A stretch of DNA of 64,000 nt. Origin: Siphonodentalium dalli (taxonomy: Eukaryota; Mollusca; Scaphopoda; Gadilida; Siphonodentaliidae). Position numbers and translations under genes: made by a program. Under the pieces are notes generated by a model that did not search any database, had not been told where the DNA came from, and saw nothing but the letters and a program-made list of their open reading frames with translations. Each line of letters opens with the position of its first letter. Position 1 is the stretch's first letter. Positions 25,101 through 40,100 of the stretch are shown piece after piece. The stretch is taken from NCBI GenBank assembly GCA_032622095.1, contig CP136065.1, forward strand, positions 116,849,195-116,913,194, written 5' to 3'.

Positions 25101-28100
25101 GTCCATTCCATTAAGGTTCATGGACATTTTGTGCTATAGTACAATATTTATTAAGTTATTCACTCAAACTAAATGTTTAAGTGTAATAACACAATTTTCC
25201 TTTCGATAATTTTAATACTAAAGTCAAATGCAATAAAAGGTCACAAGGTGGCTTTTTGGGACATTGTTTTTTTTTTAAAGAAGCATCTTGACAACTACCA
25301 GTGTGTTCTCAAATGTGAACACCAAATATCAAGATTCTTTTGAAGATTGCTCAAGTGTTCATTTACACAATGCAAATATTATGATTTCATAGTTGAACAA
25401 AGGCACGGCACATAAGTCCATCATACAGCATGGGACCATTACATAATTAGAACATGACCTGTGTCTTCTGATCTGTAAACTATTTACAGAATATCAAGAA
25501 ATTTTGTTCCAACATTGTTCAAGTTATCATCCAGACAACCAAAAATTTATTATTTTTGAGCTGAAAAGGGGACATAACTCTGTCAAAACTCATTGTGCCG
25601 CGACCAAAATATCAATATATTCTGTTGAATATTGCTCCAGTTATCTATCATCTGGACAAACCAAAAATTATTATTTCTAAATCGAAAAAAGGACCATTAC
25701 TGTCAAAAATCATCAGACCATGACCAATATAGAACTTTTACACTGTCTTCTCGAAGGTAAACCACATACCAAATATCAAGATTTGTTTTTAATATTGATC
25801 AAGTTATCATCCGGACAGCCAAAAACTGAAATTTCGAAATAAAATGAAAGTGGCCATTACACTGTAGCTCAACTTGGAGAGGGGATAATGCCATACTTTA
25901 TAGTAAATGGAGCGATAAGGAAAGCGGAAAGTTTAAATCTATAAGTATTACTGGAAATCAAAATGAAGAGCCATACGAAGTTTGGCATCAATTGGATTAA
26001 ATCTACTGGCAGTAGGGCATGCCAAAGTATTTGGTGATGCAACAAGCCATGTTTTTGTTCGACTACCATTCAAATTCGACAGCTCCCATCAAGAAGACAT
26101 CCTGAAAATGCCTGTAAATTTTAAAAACATTTCCAATAAATGTCGGCTGCAGGGTGTACCAATGGATTAAAATGTGAAATCCAAGGCCGCTGGTGGTCAT
26201 GTTTTTTTTATTAATTTGGAAATATTTTATAACTCCCATCGAGTGGTCACCATGAAGATCCATATAAAATTTGGGAACATCCGGATGAGGGATGTGTCAA
26301 AGGATTAAGTCATGCAAAGAGTGAAATCCAATATTGTTAAATTGCCTATATTCAACCAACTTTTTTGTTGTCAAGTCATAATGTACTAAAATTTCAATTT
26401 GTGAAATGATGTTTTGTGTGACATATATATATCACAATTAAAGGTGAAAGAATGTATGTTCTTGGTTATATTCTATCCATAACAAACGCTGTAAATTAAT
26501 TAAGCTATTTCTGCAGATGCCTAGTCTCCTAGCAACTGTAAGCTCCTCCCACTAATGAATATGTGTGGAAAGCTCCATCTTATTGCCATAATTTAAAGGA
26601 TACAAATTCATTTATTGCTCCAAATATCTCATCGACTTTTCCAACCTGGCTTTTGTTTTCAAGGAAAATTGGTGCATTGAAATACGGAATCTTCTCATTG
26701 GTTGCCTTACAGACCAGGTCATTCTGGCAGGGGTGTGTGAACTCTCCCATTTCTGAAACGATAAAGTGGAAAATTATGATATATTTAGAATTTAAAAGAG
26801 ACAACGAGAAAAGGTAGTGTCAATGACATTATAGCTCAGCTTGAAGAGGTGTTAATGTTATGCTGAGGCCTAACAAAAATGAAAGTGTCAATGACAATGT
26901 AGCTCAACTTTGGGAGGCATTAATAATTTTATGCTCAGCAGTCAATAGAATGATAAAGAAGGAAAGTCAAAAAGTTTCAGTGAATGGATTGTATTGCGTA
27001 TATGAAATTAATTTCATTTAAAACATTTCTCCACTAAATGTGGGCAGCAGGGCATGCCAATTCAAATGTGAAATCCAAGATGGCTCCAGGTGCCCATGTG
27101 TTTTAACAAATTTCAAAAGAATTGGACAATTTTCCATCTAGAGGTCACACCAAAGAACCATATGAAGTTTGGATGAGGGATGAGGGACATGACATGTAGT
27201 GTGTGCCAAAGGGTTAAATCATGAAAAAAGATGGCTACTGGCGACCATGTTTTTTAAAAATGAAAATCAGGTTATTACCCCAAATGGTGACGTCAACTAC
27301 TGTTTAAAAAATCACGCGATAAACCTGTGACACAAAGACTATTATGATGACAGTATCAAACCTAGTGACCCATTTTCCACTATCTGGATTAAAACAGTCA
27401 CCGTATGCACGAATCTAAGTGCATATAGAGCCAGCGAATCCATAGCGAATAACATTTTGTTCGCGACGCCATGTTAATCTACTAGCCCTACCGTGCAAAA
27501 TAGAACATGGATGACACCCGCTTGTTTTGCTGACTGACGAAAAAAGGTTTTAATCACATATTTTTTTCATACTCGGTCAGGTGACCCTAAACACACAATT
27601 TTTAGCTCAACTTTACTTTGTAAAGTTTGAGCTACAGGCCGCATCCTCATCCGATCATCACCAAACTTCATATGGATCTTCGGAATGACCTCTAGATGGT
27701 AGCCATTAATTTTTTTCCGAAATTTGTTAATGAAAGTGTCAATGACACTGTAGCTCAACTTGGAAAGGGAATAATTTAATATATTACAGTCAATGGAGCG
27801 ATTAGGAATGTGGAAAGTTGAATGTCTAATACTAGTTTATAGACATGAAGAGAAAAGTAAAATCCAAGATGGCTGCTGGCGGCCATGTTTTCAACCGAAT
27901 GACCCCAAAATGAGTCGTTCCCATCTACATGTCATTGTTAACATCAATGACAAATTTTATGACGATCAGACTAAAGGTACGACCTGTGGCCCGTGCTAAT
28001 GGATTAAATTTTGAAATCCAAGATGGCCACTGGCGGCCATGTTTTTTGTCCGAATGACCCCAAAATGACTCGTTCCCATCTACATGTCATTATTAACATT

Positions 28101-31100
28101 CATGACAAATTTTATGATGATCAGACTAAAGGTACGACCTGTAGCCCGTGGTAAAGGATTTAGTCATACAAAGAGTAAAATCCAAGTTGGCTGCTGGCGG
28201 CCATGTTTTTTGGCCAAATGACCCCAAAATGACTCGTTCCCATCTACATGTCATTATTAACATTCATGACAAATTTTATGATGATCAGACTAAAGGTACA
28301 ACCTGTAGCCCGTGCTAAAGGATTTAGTCATACAAAGAGTAAAATCCAAGATGGCTGCTGGCGACCATGTTTTTTGGCCGATGGACCCCAAAATTACTCG
28401 TTCCCATCTACATGTCATTGTTAAGAACCATGACAAATTTTATGATGATCAGCTAAAGGTACGACCTGTAGCCCGTGCTAAAGAATTTAGTCATACAAAG
28501 AGTAAAATCCAAGATGGCTGCTGGCGGCCATGTTTTTGGCCAAATGACACCCAAAATTACTCGTTCCCATCTACATGTCAATATTAACATCCATGACAAA
28601 TTTCATGATGATCAGACGAACAGTACGACCTGCGGCCCGTGCTAATGGATTAAATTTTGAAATCCAAGATGGCGGCTAGCGGCCATGTTTTTTGTCCGAA
28701 TGACCCCAAAATGACTCGTTCCCATTTACATTCCAATTTCAACAGCCATGAAAATTTTTATGATGATCAGACTAAAGGTACGACCTGTAGCCTGTGCTAA
28801 AGGATTTAGTCATACAAAGAGTAAAATCCAAGATGGCTGCTGGCGGCCATGTTTTTTGGCCGAATGAACCCAAAATGACTCGTTTCCCATCTACATGTCA
28901 TTATTAACATTCATGACAAATTTTATGATGATCAGACTAAAGATACAACCTGTAGCCCGTGCTAAAGGATTTAGTCATACAAAGAGTGAAATCCAAGATG
29001 GCTGCTGGCGGCCATGTTTTTTGGCCAAATGACCCCAAAATGACTCGTTCCCATCTACATGTCATTATTAACATTCATGACAAATTTTATGATGATCAGA
29101 CTAAAGGTACAACCTGTAGCCCGTGCTAAAGGATTTAGTCATACAAAGAGTAAAATCCAAGATGGCTGCTGGCGACCATGTTTTTTGGCCGATGGACCCC
29201 AAAATTACTCGTTCCCATCTACATGTCATTGTTAAGAACCATGACAAATTTTATGATGATCAGCTAAAGGTACGACCTGTAGCCCGTGCTAAAGAATTTA
29301 GTCATACAAAGAGTAAAATCCAAGATGGCTGCTGGCGGCCATGTTTTTGGCCAAATGACACCCAAAATTACTCGTTCCCATCTACATGTCATTATTAACA
29401 TTCATGACAAATTTTATGATGATCAGACTAAAGGTACGACCTGTAGCCCGTGGTAAAGGATTTAGTCATACAAAGAGTAAAATCCAAGTTGGCTGCTGGC
29501 GGCCATGTTTTTTGGCCAAATGACCCCAAAATGACTCGTTCCCATCTACATGTCATTATTAACATTCATGACAAATTTTATGATGATCAGACTAAAGGTA
29601 CAACCTGTAGCCCGTGCTAAAGGATTTAGTCATACAAAGAGTAAAATCCAAGATGGCTGCTGGCGACCATGTTTTTTGGCCGATGGACCCCAAAATTACT
29701 CGTTCCCATCTACATGTCATTGTTAAGAACCATGACAAATTTTATGATGATCAGCTAAAGGTACGACCTGTAGCCCGTGCTAAAGAATTTAGTCATACAA
29801 AGAGTAAAATCCAAGATGGCTGCTGGCGGCCATGTTTTTGGCCAAATGACACCCAAAATTACTCGTTCCCATCTACATGTCAATATTAACATCCATGACA
29901 AATTTCATGATGATCAGACGAACAGTACGACCTGCGGCCCGTGCTAATGGATTAAATTTTGAAATCCAAGATGGCGGCTAGCGGCCATGTTTTTTGTCCG
30001 AATGACCCCAAAATGACTCGTTCCCATTTACATTCCAATTTCAACAGCCATGAAAATTTTTATGATGATCAGACTAAAGGTACGACCTGTAGCCTGTGCT
30101 AAAGGATTTAGTCATACAAAGAGTAAAATCCAAGATGGCTGCTGGCGGCCATGTTTTTTGGCCGAATGAACCCAAAATGACTCGTTTCCCATCTACATGT
30201 CATTATTAACATTCATGACAAATTTTATGATGATCAGACTAAAGATACAACCTGTAGCCCGTGCTAAAGGATTTAGTCATACAAAGAGTGAAATCCAAGA
30301 TGGCTGCTGGCGGCCATGTTTTTGGCCAAATGACACCCAAAAATACTCGTTCCCATCTACATGTCAATATTAACATCCATGACAAATTTCATGATGATCA
30401 GACGAACAGTACTAACTGTGGCCCGTGCTAATGGATTAAATTTTTAAATGCAAGATGGCTGCTGGCGGCCATGTTTTTTGTCCGAATGACCCCAAAATGA
30501 CTCGTTCCCATCTACATTCCAATTTCAACAGCCATGACAAATTTTATGATGATCAGACTAAATGTACGACCTGTAGCCTGTGCTAAAGGATTTAGTCATA
30601 CAAAGAGTAAAATCCAAGATGGCTGCTGGCGACCATGTTTTTTGGCCGAATGACCCCAAAATTACTCGTTCCCATCTACATGTCAATATTATCATCCATG
30701 ACAAATTTCATGATGATCAGACAAACAGTACGACCTGTGGCCCGTGCTAATGGATTAAATTTTGAAATCCAAAATGGCCGCTGGCGGCCATGTTTTTTGT
30801 CCGAATGACCCCAAAATGACTCGTTCCCATCTACATTCCAATATCAACAGCCATGACAAATTTTATGATGATCAGACTAAAGGTACGACCTGTAGCCCGT
30901 GCTAAAGGATTTAGTCATACAAAGAGTAAAATCCAAGATGGCTGCTGGCGGCCATGTTTTTTGGCCGAATGACCCCAAAATGACTCGTTCCCATCTACAT
31001 GTGATTATTAACATTATTGACAAATTTTATGATGATCAGACTAAAAGTAGGACCTGTAGCCCGTGCTAAAGGATTTAGTCATGCAAAGAGTAAAATCCAA

Positions 31101-34100
31101 GACGGCTGCTGGCGGCCATGTTTTTTGGCCGAATGACCCCAAAATGACTCGTTCCAATCTACATGTCATTGTTAACATCCATGACAAATTTTATGATGAT
31201 CAGACTAAAGGTACGACCTGTAGCCCGTGCTAAAGAATTTAGTCATACAAAGAGTAAAATCCAAGATGGCTGCTGGCGGCCATGTTTTTGGGCCGAATGA
31301 CCCCAAAATAACTCGTTCCCATCTACATGTCAATATTAACATCCATGACAAATTTCATGATGATCAGACGAACAGTGCGACCTGTGGCCCGTGCTAATGG
31401 ATTGAATTTTGAAAACAAAGATGGCCACTGGCGGCCATGTTTTTTGTCCGAATGACACCAAAATGACTCGTTCCCATCTACATTCCAATTTCAACAGCCA
31501 TGACAAATTTCATGATTATCAGACTAAAGGTACGACCTGTAGCCCGTGCTAAAGGATTTAGTCATACAAAGAGTAAAATCCAAGATGGCTGCTGGCGGCC
31601 ATGTTTTTTGGCCGAATAACCCAAAAATGACTCATTCCCATCTACATGTCATTGTTAACATCCATGACAAATTTTATGATGATCTGACTAAAGGTACGAC
31701 CTGTAGCCCGTGCTAAAGGATTTAGTCATGCAAAGAGTAAAATCGAAGATGGCTGCTGGCGGCCATGTTTTTTGGCCGAATGACCCCAAAATTACTCGTT
31801 CCCATCTACATGTCAATATTAACATCCATGACAAATTTCATGACGATCAGACGAACAGTACGGCCTGTAGCCCGTGCTAATGGATTGATTTTTGAAATCT
31901 AAGATGGCCGCTGGCGGCCATGTTTTTTTTCCGAATGACCCCAAAATGAATCATTCCGGTACAAATGTTGATGTCAACAGCTATGACAAATTTCATAATG
32001 ATCCGATCAAAGGTACGACCTGTAGCCTCTATTGTTGACGCCTTACGTACACACGCACACACGGACGACGGACGACAAAGCCATGGCAATAGCTCAAACT
32101 TTACAAAGTAAAGTTGAGCTAAAAAACATGGCTGGTAGCCATTTTGGATTTAAAATTTGAATCCTTCGGCACACCCTGCAGCCTGCATTTCTTGGAGAAA
32201 TATTTTTTTAATTTACAGGCATGTTTAGGATCACCTCCAGATGGGAGCTATCAAATTTTAGCGATTTATAATGAAAAACATAGCCACCGGCAGCCATCAT
32301 GAATTTTACTCTTTGCATGACTAAATCCTTTGGTGCATGCACCCTACAGACCACATCCCTCATCAAATCACCACCAAAATTGCATAGACTTGCATTACAA
32401 ACACTTCAGTTGTAGTCATTAGTTATTCTCAGCCTCGCTGGTCCATAAATGAAAATAAAAGAAAGGACAGCGTTCGTGGTGGGTAATGCTGTAAAAATAT
32501 GCACGTTAGTTGAAACCGTGATACTTGTGTCTAGTAAGCATAAAGAATGTTAAATAGAAAGATTTTATGCCTTTTGTGCCATATACCAATCATAAATATC
32601 GCGTAAATAGCATGTTATCTTCAAGATCTACACTGCGTTATGTAACATACATAGGCTTTTGTTTACATATTACTGTGCGGCTCTTGATGATAGTGTGCTA
32701 ACTACACAATATTTGTGATTGGTATAAGTCACTATAAGAACAAAATGGTGTCTACATTTTAATATTCTTTCTGTTTATGGTGGTGTTTAGTTGACGACAA
32801 GAGGCGCCCATGATGTGGTACAACATTCACTCTGTATGTTTTAGACTTCAAATTCGTGCGAGATCCGGAAGTGCCGTAATTTGTAGTCACCTGCATTGGT
32901 TAGCGCAAAACATTCTGTCACACATATTTCATTTGAAAACAAAGCCCCAGTATAATAAAAAATTTGAATACAACAAGCTTTGCAGGGCCCTAGCAGACAG
33001 CCTGTCATCTTTTGAGTTGACACATATTATTTAATTTTGAGGAAATTTCCCCCTGTACTATTATTCCACCCCCTATGTTTTGGATCCCAAGTGTATAATG
33101 ACAAGATCAAGACGAAATCTGGATGGAAAGTTAACTTGATAAAAAAAAAATTAATTAATCCCTACCTACCCTAATTTTTTTATGTCAAGTGACCCCAAAC
33201 ACAGGTATTATTTTGTTTGGCCTGAGCAGCCAGCCAATGGAATACTCAAACAATGTACATGCTAAGTAATGCTTGTGTATTGTGCCATTGCGCGTGTATC
33301 TAAGGCCTTTGATGGTATGCTATAGCATGATTGTTTGATAGGATCAGTAATTTAGGCTATTAAAGTACTTTGCTAATTTCATGTGTTAGATTGGCATTGA
33401 GATTAACACTCTTTTCATTGGATATGGCACATTAGATTTTCGCTTTCATCATTTTGTTTTCTGATATAGTTACATAGATCTTATAAACTGTCAATAAAAA
33501 TGACTCTGCATTCTAATCCAGGGTTTCCGCTAGGGGGAAGGGGAATGGGGCCGGTAGCCGTCAAGGGGAAAAATCCAGGTAAAAGTAGCCTGTTATATCG
33601 GCCAATAGAATCGTGTGAGAGTAGAAATGGCAGATTGTTTTGTTCCATTTCTGCCCAAGTGCCAAGCTATCAAACCTTATACATGTACCTGTAACTTTAA
33701 AACTAGTAAATTTATTAGATATAAATTAATTTACGAAGTACAGAACACCAGTAATTTGGATCCCGAGTTAAACGTGCTCGTTAATGTTAAAAGACTCACT
33801 GTGGAAGACCCAGCAGATATTTCGGATGCATAACGTAATCGGAATATATTTTAGCAGCTGCAGTGTAAATATAGAAGGCTGATTACATATCTGGCCGATG
33901 AGTCTTCTTTGTGGGCAGTGGTAAGATGCCTTGATGCCCGGTGCGGCTACTCCCACATTTGTCTCTCGCTCTATTACAAAGTGAACAGTATATTTTGCGG
34001 TATAAAACATGACAGGTACGATTAAAATACTGCTATTTTGCATAACATAACTGGGTACTAACCGCAACGTAACTAACCAGCCTCAAAGGCATAGCTTCTA

Positions 34101-37100
34101 CCGATGTCAGTTCCGATCACTTCCTGTTTCAATTTTCTGTATAGCAACGCGTTTAGAGTGTGTACACTCACAAGATATAAAATAAATTCACCTTTTAAAA
34201 TTCCTTACTACTATTCCAACAAAATTCAGAAGTTTTAAACATCTTTATACCTTTATAGACATGCAGTATGTCCTGGGGTATGGCAGGAGGGGAAAACTTG
34301 GCGAGGTCAACGGGACCCCCTGCCGGTATAGCGGAAACCCTGTCTAACCACAAGGTCAAGTCGTGCAGGCATATAAGATGATGAATGTGTTACCAACTCA
34401 TATGGATGACCAATCACCCAAAAACGCAATATCAGGATACACCAGCAACGTCTTGTCATTACAAAAAAACAAACAAGATTTCTTATGTATATCCTATGGA
34501 TAATCATATGTAAAATACACAAGCTTCATACATCTTGTCGAAAGAGCTTTAGTGAAGGGATTGTATTGCATAGATGAAACTGTTCTCATTTAAAATGACT
34601 CCATGATGTGTCGATGGATTCAAATGTGAAATCCAAGATGGCTTATGGCGGCCATAGTTTCCAAACGAAATACAGAAAATTTCAATAGCTCCCATTTGAA
34701 GGACACCTCGAACATCCATATGCAGTTTGGTTACGATGGGATGATGGGTCTGACCTATTGGGTGTGCCAACGAATTTAGTCATGCAAAAAGAGAAACCCA
34801 AGATAGCCGTCGATAGCCATGTTTTTCCTTGAAATTTCAATAGCGCCCATCTGGAGGTGATCTAGAGCAAGAGGCCTGTAAATATTCAAAAATATTATCC
34901 ATGGGCTGCAGGCTGCGTCACTGGATTCTAATATCAAATCCAAGATGACTGCTATCACAATATTAACGGCAGATGTCTAACCCATATCTTCAACAATGAA
35001 AGTGTCAATGACACTGTAGCTCAACTTGGGAACGATTAAATTTTTTCGTTGAACAATGAATAGATTATAAAAAAGAAGAAAAGTAAACTAGAGGTCACCC
35101 TGAAAATCCATATGACGTTTGGTGATGATTGGATGAGGGATGTGGTCTGAAAGGTGTGCCAAAGGATTTAGTCATACAAAGCGTAAATTCCAAGATGGCC
35201 ATTGGCAGCAATGTTTTTCAACGAATTTTTGTCAAAATAGTTAAGTCTATACAGGTGAAGAGTGCCAAGAAAACCTAGATAAGATGGATAGATGGGTACA
35301 TCGAGTTTAAACAATATGGTCACCTTTAGCTACTCACCAACAACATACTCAGGTGGGCCAGCATCTTCATATCGTCTGCCACCACCACCACCGCCTCTTC
35401 CTCGACCAAACCCTGAATAAATCAGTAGTGTTGGAACAATTAATTAATGTTGACAAAAAATCATAGAACAATTGATTACAATATTGCCTGTTGACTAAGA
35501 ACCAAAAATAATATGTTTCCAATAAAATTGTGAAATTTTTCCAGGCAGGCCAGTGTTTTTTTTTTTAAGACTTTTTTTAACAAGGCATATGAAAGTGATA
35601 AAAACAGTGTAGACAATAGTACACCAATTTAATATGTATTAAAGGTATATTATGAACTTGTTCGGGTGCGTTTAACTGATAAGTTAGTATGCAGGCGCTA
35701 GGCCAACTGGAGGAATATAGTAGTCTACTAACATCGCCGAAAATCTAAAGCAAATAGACCGTACCACTCCATAGAAAACATTATCGAAACTATGCTCAAT
35801 TGAAAATATTTACATCTCGATTCGGGATGCAACTATTAGCGATAAACTAACGAAAATGATTTCGCCATCAAGATTCACTGCATATAATTAATATATAAGA
35901 ATGACAGTGTGGGTTGTCAATTTAGATATATTTTTTGTAAAAAAGATTATTCTCCATTTCTATTTTATCACCCTACCGGAGTGTTTCACATCACTTTAAA
36001 GAGTTGAACTGCCAGGTTTTAAAGATGCATAATCTGAATTAACACTTCCAAATTACTATTTCTTTGGCTTCGTGGGTAAAAATTATTTTATTTGAGCCGA
36101 GGAACCCACCCATCAAAGCACAGAGTGATCAGATACTGATTTTTGAAATTTGTTATTTCTCGAGATGTGTAATTATTGGTGGCCTGGTAAAAAGTCGCCA
36201 AACCGACAGTCATATTTTATTGATAATGAAAGTGTCAATGACACTGTAGCTCAACTTTGTAAAGAAGGTAATTTTTTTGTGATGAGCAATGAATAGAGAG
36301 ATTAACGAGAGGCCGATCACGATCGGCAGATGTTAACCCATCCCTTGGCGATAAAAATTTAATATGATCGGATAAATGAGAGTTTTGGTGTTGAATTATA
36401 GAGTATACTGTTATGTACTATTATAGACAAATGTACATAACACAAATTATTGGAATATATGGGTCACTGGCATTTATATAAGAGAATGCACTGGTACAGG
36501 ATCTGTAATGCTAAACCACCACAGCCAGCAAGTCCGTGGGTTAAATGTGTAGGTGTGACCTGGACATGGAATACTTGGGTTAAGAGAGTCCAATTTAAGT
36601 TTACAATAATAATGTGTCCTAGTATACAGATAAGCAACCTCACCACTGACCCATTAATATCAATTATATAGCACAGCTGTCAAAAAATCACAGGAATTGT
36701 TTATGTTGAACACTGACCTCTATTAAACCAATAACAATTATAATGATATCAGACCATCTGAAGATATAACTCTGCAGCACAGATGTCCAAGTCTACTGTT
36801 AATATCATGTGATGTTTATTGTTGAATCTTATTTTAAATTAGATACCATAGCCTTCTTTATCAGATTATTTGCACATTGGCATAAGAAACATCAGAAAAT
36901 AATATAGCTTTATCAATAGCTAAGTAGTCCAAATGCAATTGGTGAATTAATTAAAAAATTAAAGGGACACATTGGAAATCTTTTTATCAACTTGTATCAT
37001 AATCATCAATATCTAAATGAAAACAAATTTTTTTTATTGTTATTATAAAAGTTAAAAATAATATATTTTTTAAATCGATTTTTTTGTTCAATTTTTTTTT

Positions 37101-40100
37101 TTTTGAAAAATGGTCATAACTCCTTTAAAATAAATCGGATCAAACCCATATTCGAACTAGATCTGTATTTTGGGCTGTGAAACTCACATACCAAATTTGG
37201 TTCCAATCAGATAAAAAATGTTTGAGTTATGGCAGAATGTGTGAATTCTAAGTCGAAAAAGGGCCATAACTCTGTAACAAAAACTCGGATCAAACCCAAA
37301 TTCGAACTCGATCTGTATTTTGGGCTGATATACCCATATACAAAATTTGCTTCTGATTGGATTGAAAATGTTTGAGTTATCGCATTACACGTGAAGTGTC
37401 TACGGACGGACAGACGGACGGACAGACGGACGGACGGACGAACGACGAGTGGTCAATCCGGACAACGACACTATGTTTACCATACATGGTATGGGTAAAC
37501 ATAAAAAGGAGTGTTAACATGAGCAGTAAAGAATTTAGTCACACACAAAGTAAAATCCAAGATGGCTGCTGGCGGCCATGTTTTTTGGCCGAATGACCCC
37601 AAAATTAGTGCTGGGCGGTATGACGATATATCGGGTATACCTGGTTTTAATGTTGATATCGTCAATAATATCGTCTGAAATAAAAATATCGTAATACCGT
37701 CCCAAGTTGTAATATTCTCCATGTAGGTTGAAACCCATCATATGGTCCCAACAAACAGCGAAGTTAGAGTAAGTATAATAGTCCCAAACTTCCCGGAAAT
37801 ACGCAGTCGAAAACGTTTTAAAACATCGGAGCACGTGCTTGTCAAGTGGGATATGCTTCGTCGGAAACATCAAAGATATACTAGTAGCATCAGTTGGCTA
37901 CAATGTGAGATTGGTATGTCGCGCGCATGCGACTGGCACAATGACCTCCTTTCAAGTTGGTGCAGCTTGCTCTATAAACCGTAACCGGTTGCTTGGAGAC
38001 GGATTACGATGTCAAATTTTATATTGACCACACTTAGTCTAGCTGATCGTCTCAATGTGTGCAAATTGCGAGTAAAATTATTTTGTGGACATGTGCCGTA
38101 CGGATCATGGCATTGCTATCGCTTCAACAAATGTCAAATTCACAAACTAATTGAACATGATTGTCTATATTTATTTTCCTCAGCTAAATTCATTTCACGT
38201 CAGCTTTTGCCTCGGCACTGCCCATTGTGGCATTGTCGATGCTAATTCCCAGGGCTGCCGTATATGGACATTGAAGTCCCACGGTGCTACCAACTACCAC
38301 CGATAAATAGTCTCACAAACAACCAATTCCTCACGAATTAATAAAATGGCAATTTGAAACTGAAAGCGGTGCTTAATGTGTGCATGGTGTTGAGCGCTAT
38401 GGTCAAAGGGATATAACTCTAAAAAATGTATGCGAAAACGCACGTGGGCCGTGTTATATGATTATATCCCTTTGTTTCAAAGTTATTATTTCTCCGTCGG
38501 CAAACTGTCAATTGTTGCAGACGAGTGGTCATTATATACATGTACAGGTATACTGTGATGTTACTGATAATTGTTCAATACACATTTACTCGACCTCTCA
38601 GGACCCACACATCGTAAATAAAACGTAGGGATGTATTGTGCAAACTTTATTTGTGAAATATTGCATATAATGTACATTGTACTTACCAATTGTAATATAC
38701 CAAAATAATATCGCGATAATATCGTGTATCGCGATGTTGTCGCCATAATATCGCGATATTTTTTGGGGCCAATATCGCCCAGCCCTACCCAAAATGACTC
38801 GTTCCCATCTACATGTTATTGTTAACATCCATGACAAATTTCATGATGATCAGACTAAAGGTACAACCTGTAGCCCGTGCTAAAGGATTTAGTCATACAA
38901 AGAGTAAAATCCAAGGTGGCTGCTGGCGGCCATGTTTTTTGCCCGAATAACCCAAAAATGACTCGTTCCCATCTACATGTCATTGTTAACATCCATGACA
39001 AATTTTATGATGATCAGACTAAAGGGTTTAGTCATACAAAGAGTACAATCCAAGGTGGCTGCTGGCGGCCATGTTTTTTGGCTGAATGACCCCAAAATGA
39101 CTCGTTCCCATCTACATGTCATTGTTAACATCCATGACAAATTTCATGACGATCAGACGAACAGTACGGCCTGTAGCCCGTGCTAAAACAAAGATGGCCA
39201 CTGGCGAATGACCCCAAAATGACTCGTTCCCATCTACATTCCAATTTCAATAGCCATGACAAATTTCATGATGATCAGACTAAAGGTACGACCTGTAGCT
39301 TGTGCTAAAGGATTTAGTCATACAAAGAGTAAAATCCAAGATGGCTGCTGGCGGCCATGTTTTTTGCCCGAATAACCCAAAAATGACTCGTTCCCATCTA
39401 CATGTCATTGTTAACATCCATGACAAATTTTATGATGATCAGACTAAAGGTACAACCTGTAGCCCGTGCTAAAGGATTTAGTCATACAAAGAGTAATATC
39501 CAAGATGGCTGCTGGCGGCCATGTTTTTGGGCCGAATGACCCCAAAATGACTCGTTCCCATCTACATGTCAATATTAACATCCATGACAAATTTCATGAT
39601 GATCAGACGAACAATGCGACCTGTGGCCCGTGCTAATGGATTGAATTTTGAAAACAAAGATGGCCACTGGCAGCCATGTTTTTTGTCCGAATGACCCCAA
39701 AATTACTCGTTCCCATCTACATTCCAATTTCAACAGCCATGACAAATTTCATGATTATCAGACTAAAGGTACGACCTGTAGCCCATGCTAAAGAATTTAG
39801 TCATACAAAGAGTAAAATCTAAGATGGCTGCTGGCGGCCATGTTTTTTGGACAAATGACCCCAAAATGACTCGTTCCCATCTACATGTCATTGTTAACAT
39901 CCATGACAAATTTTATGATGATCAGACGAACAGTACGACCTGTAGCCTGTGTTAATGGATTGAATTTAGCCCGTGCTAAATGATTTAGTCATACAAAGAG
40001 TAAAATCCAAGATGGCTGCTGCGGTCATGTTTTTTGGCCGAATGACCCCAAAATTAATCTTTCCCATCTACATGTCAATATTAACATCCATGACAAATTT

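Noticed and set aside
28312-29889. Three identical 91-codon open frames
   Set aside because: They lie wholly inside copies of the 162-bp repeat. 162 is divisible by 3, so frames stay open by chance, and other units break the frame.
33615-34067. 72- and 99-codon frames inside the hAT-like element
   Set aside because: No transposase motif (no hAT dimerisation or DDE-type blocks visible), and they overlap on opposite strands.
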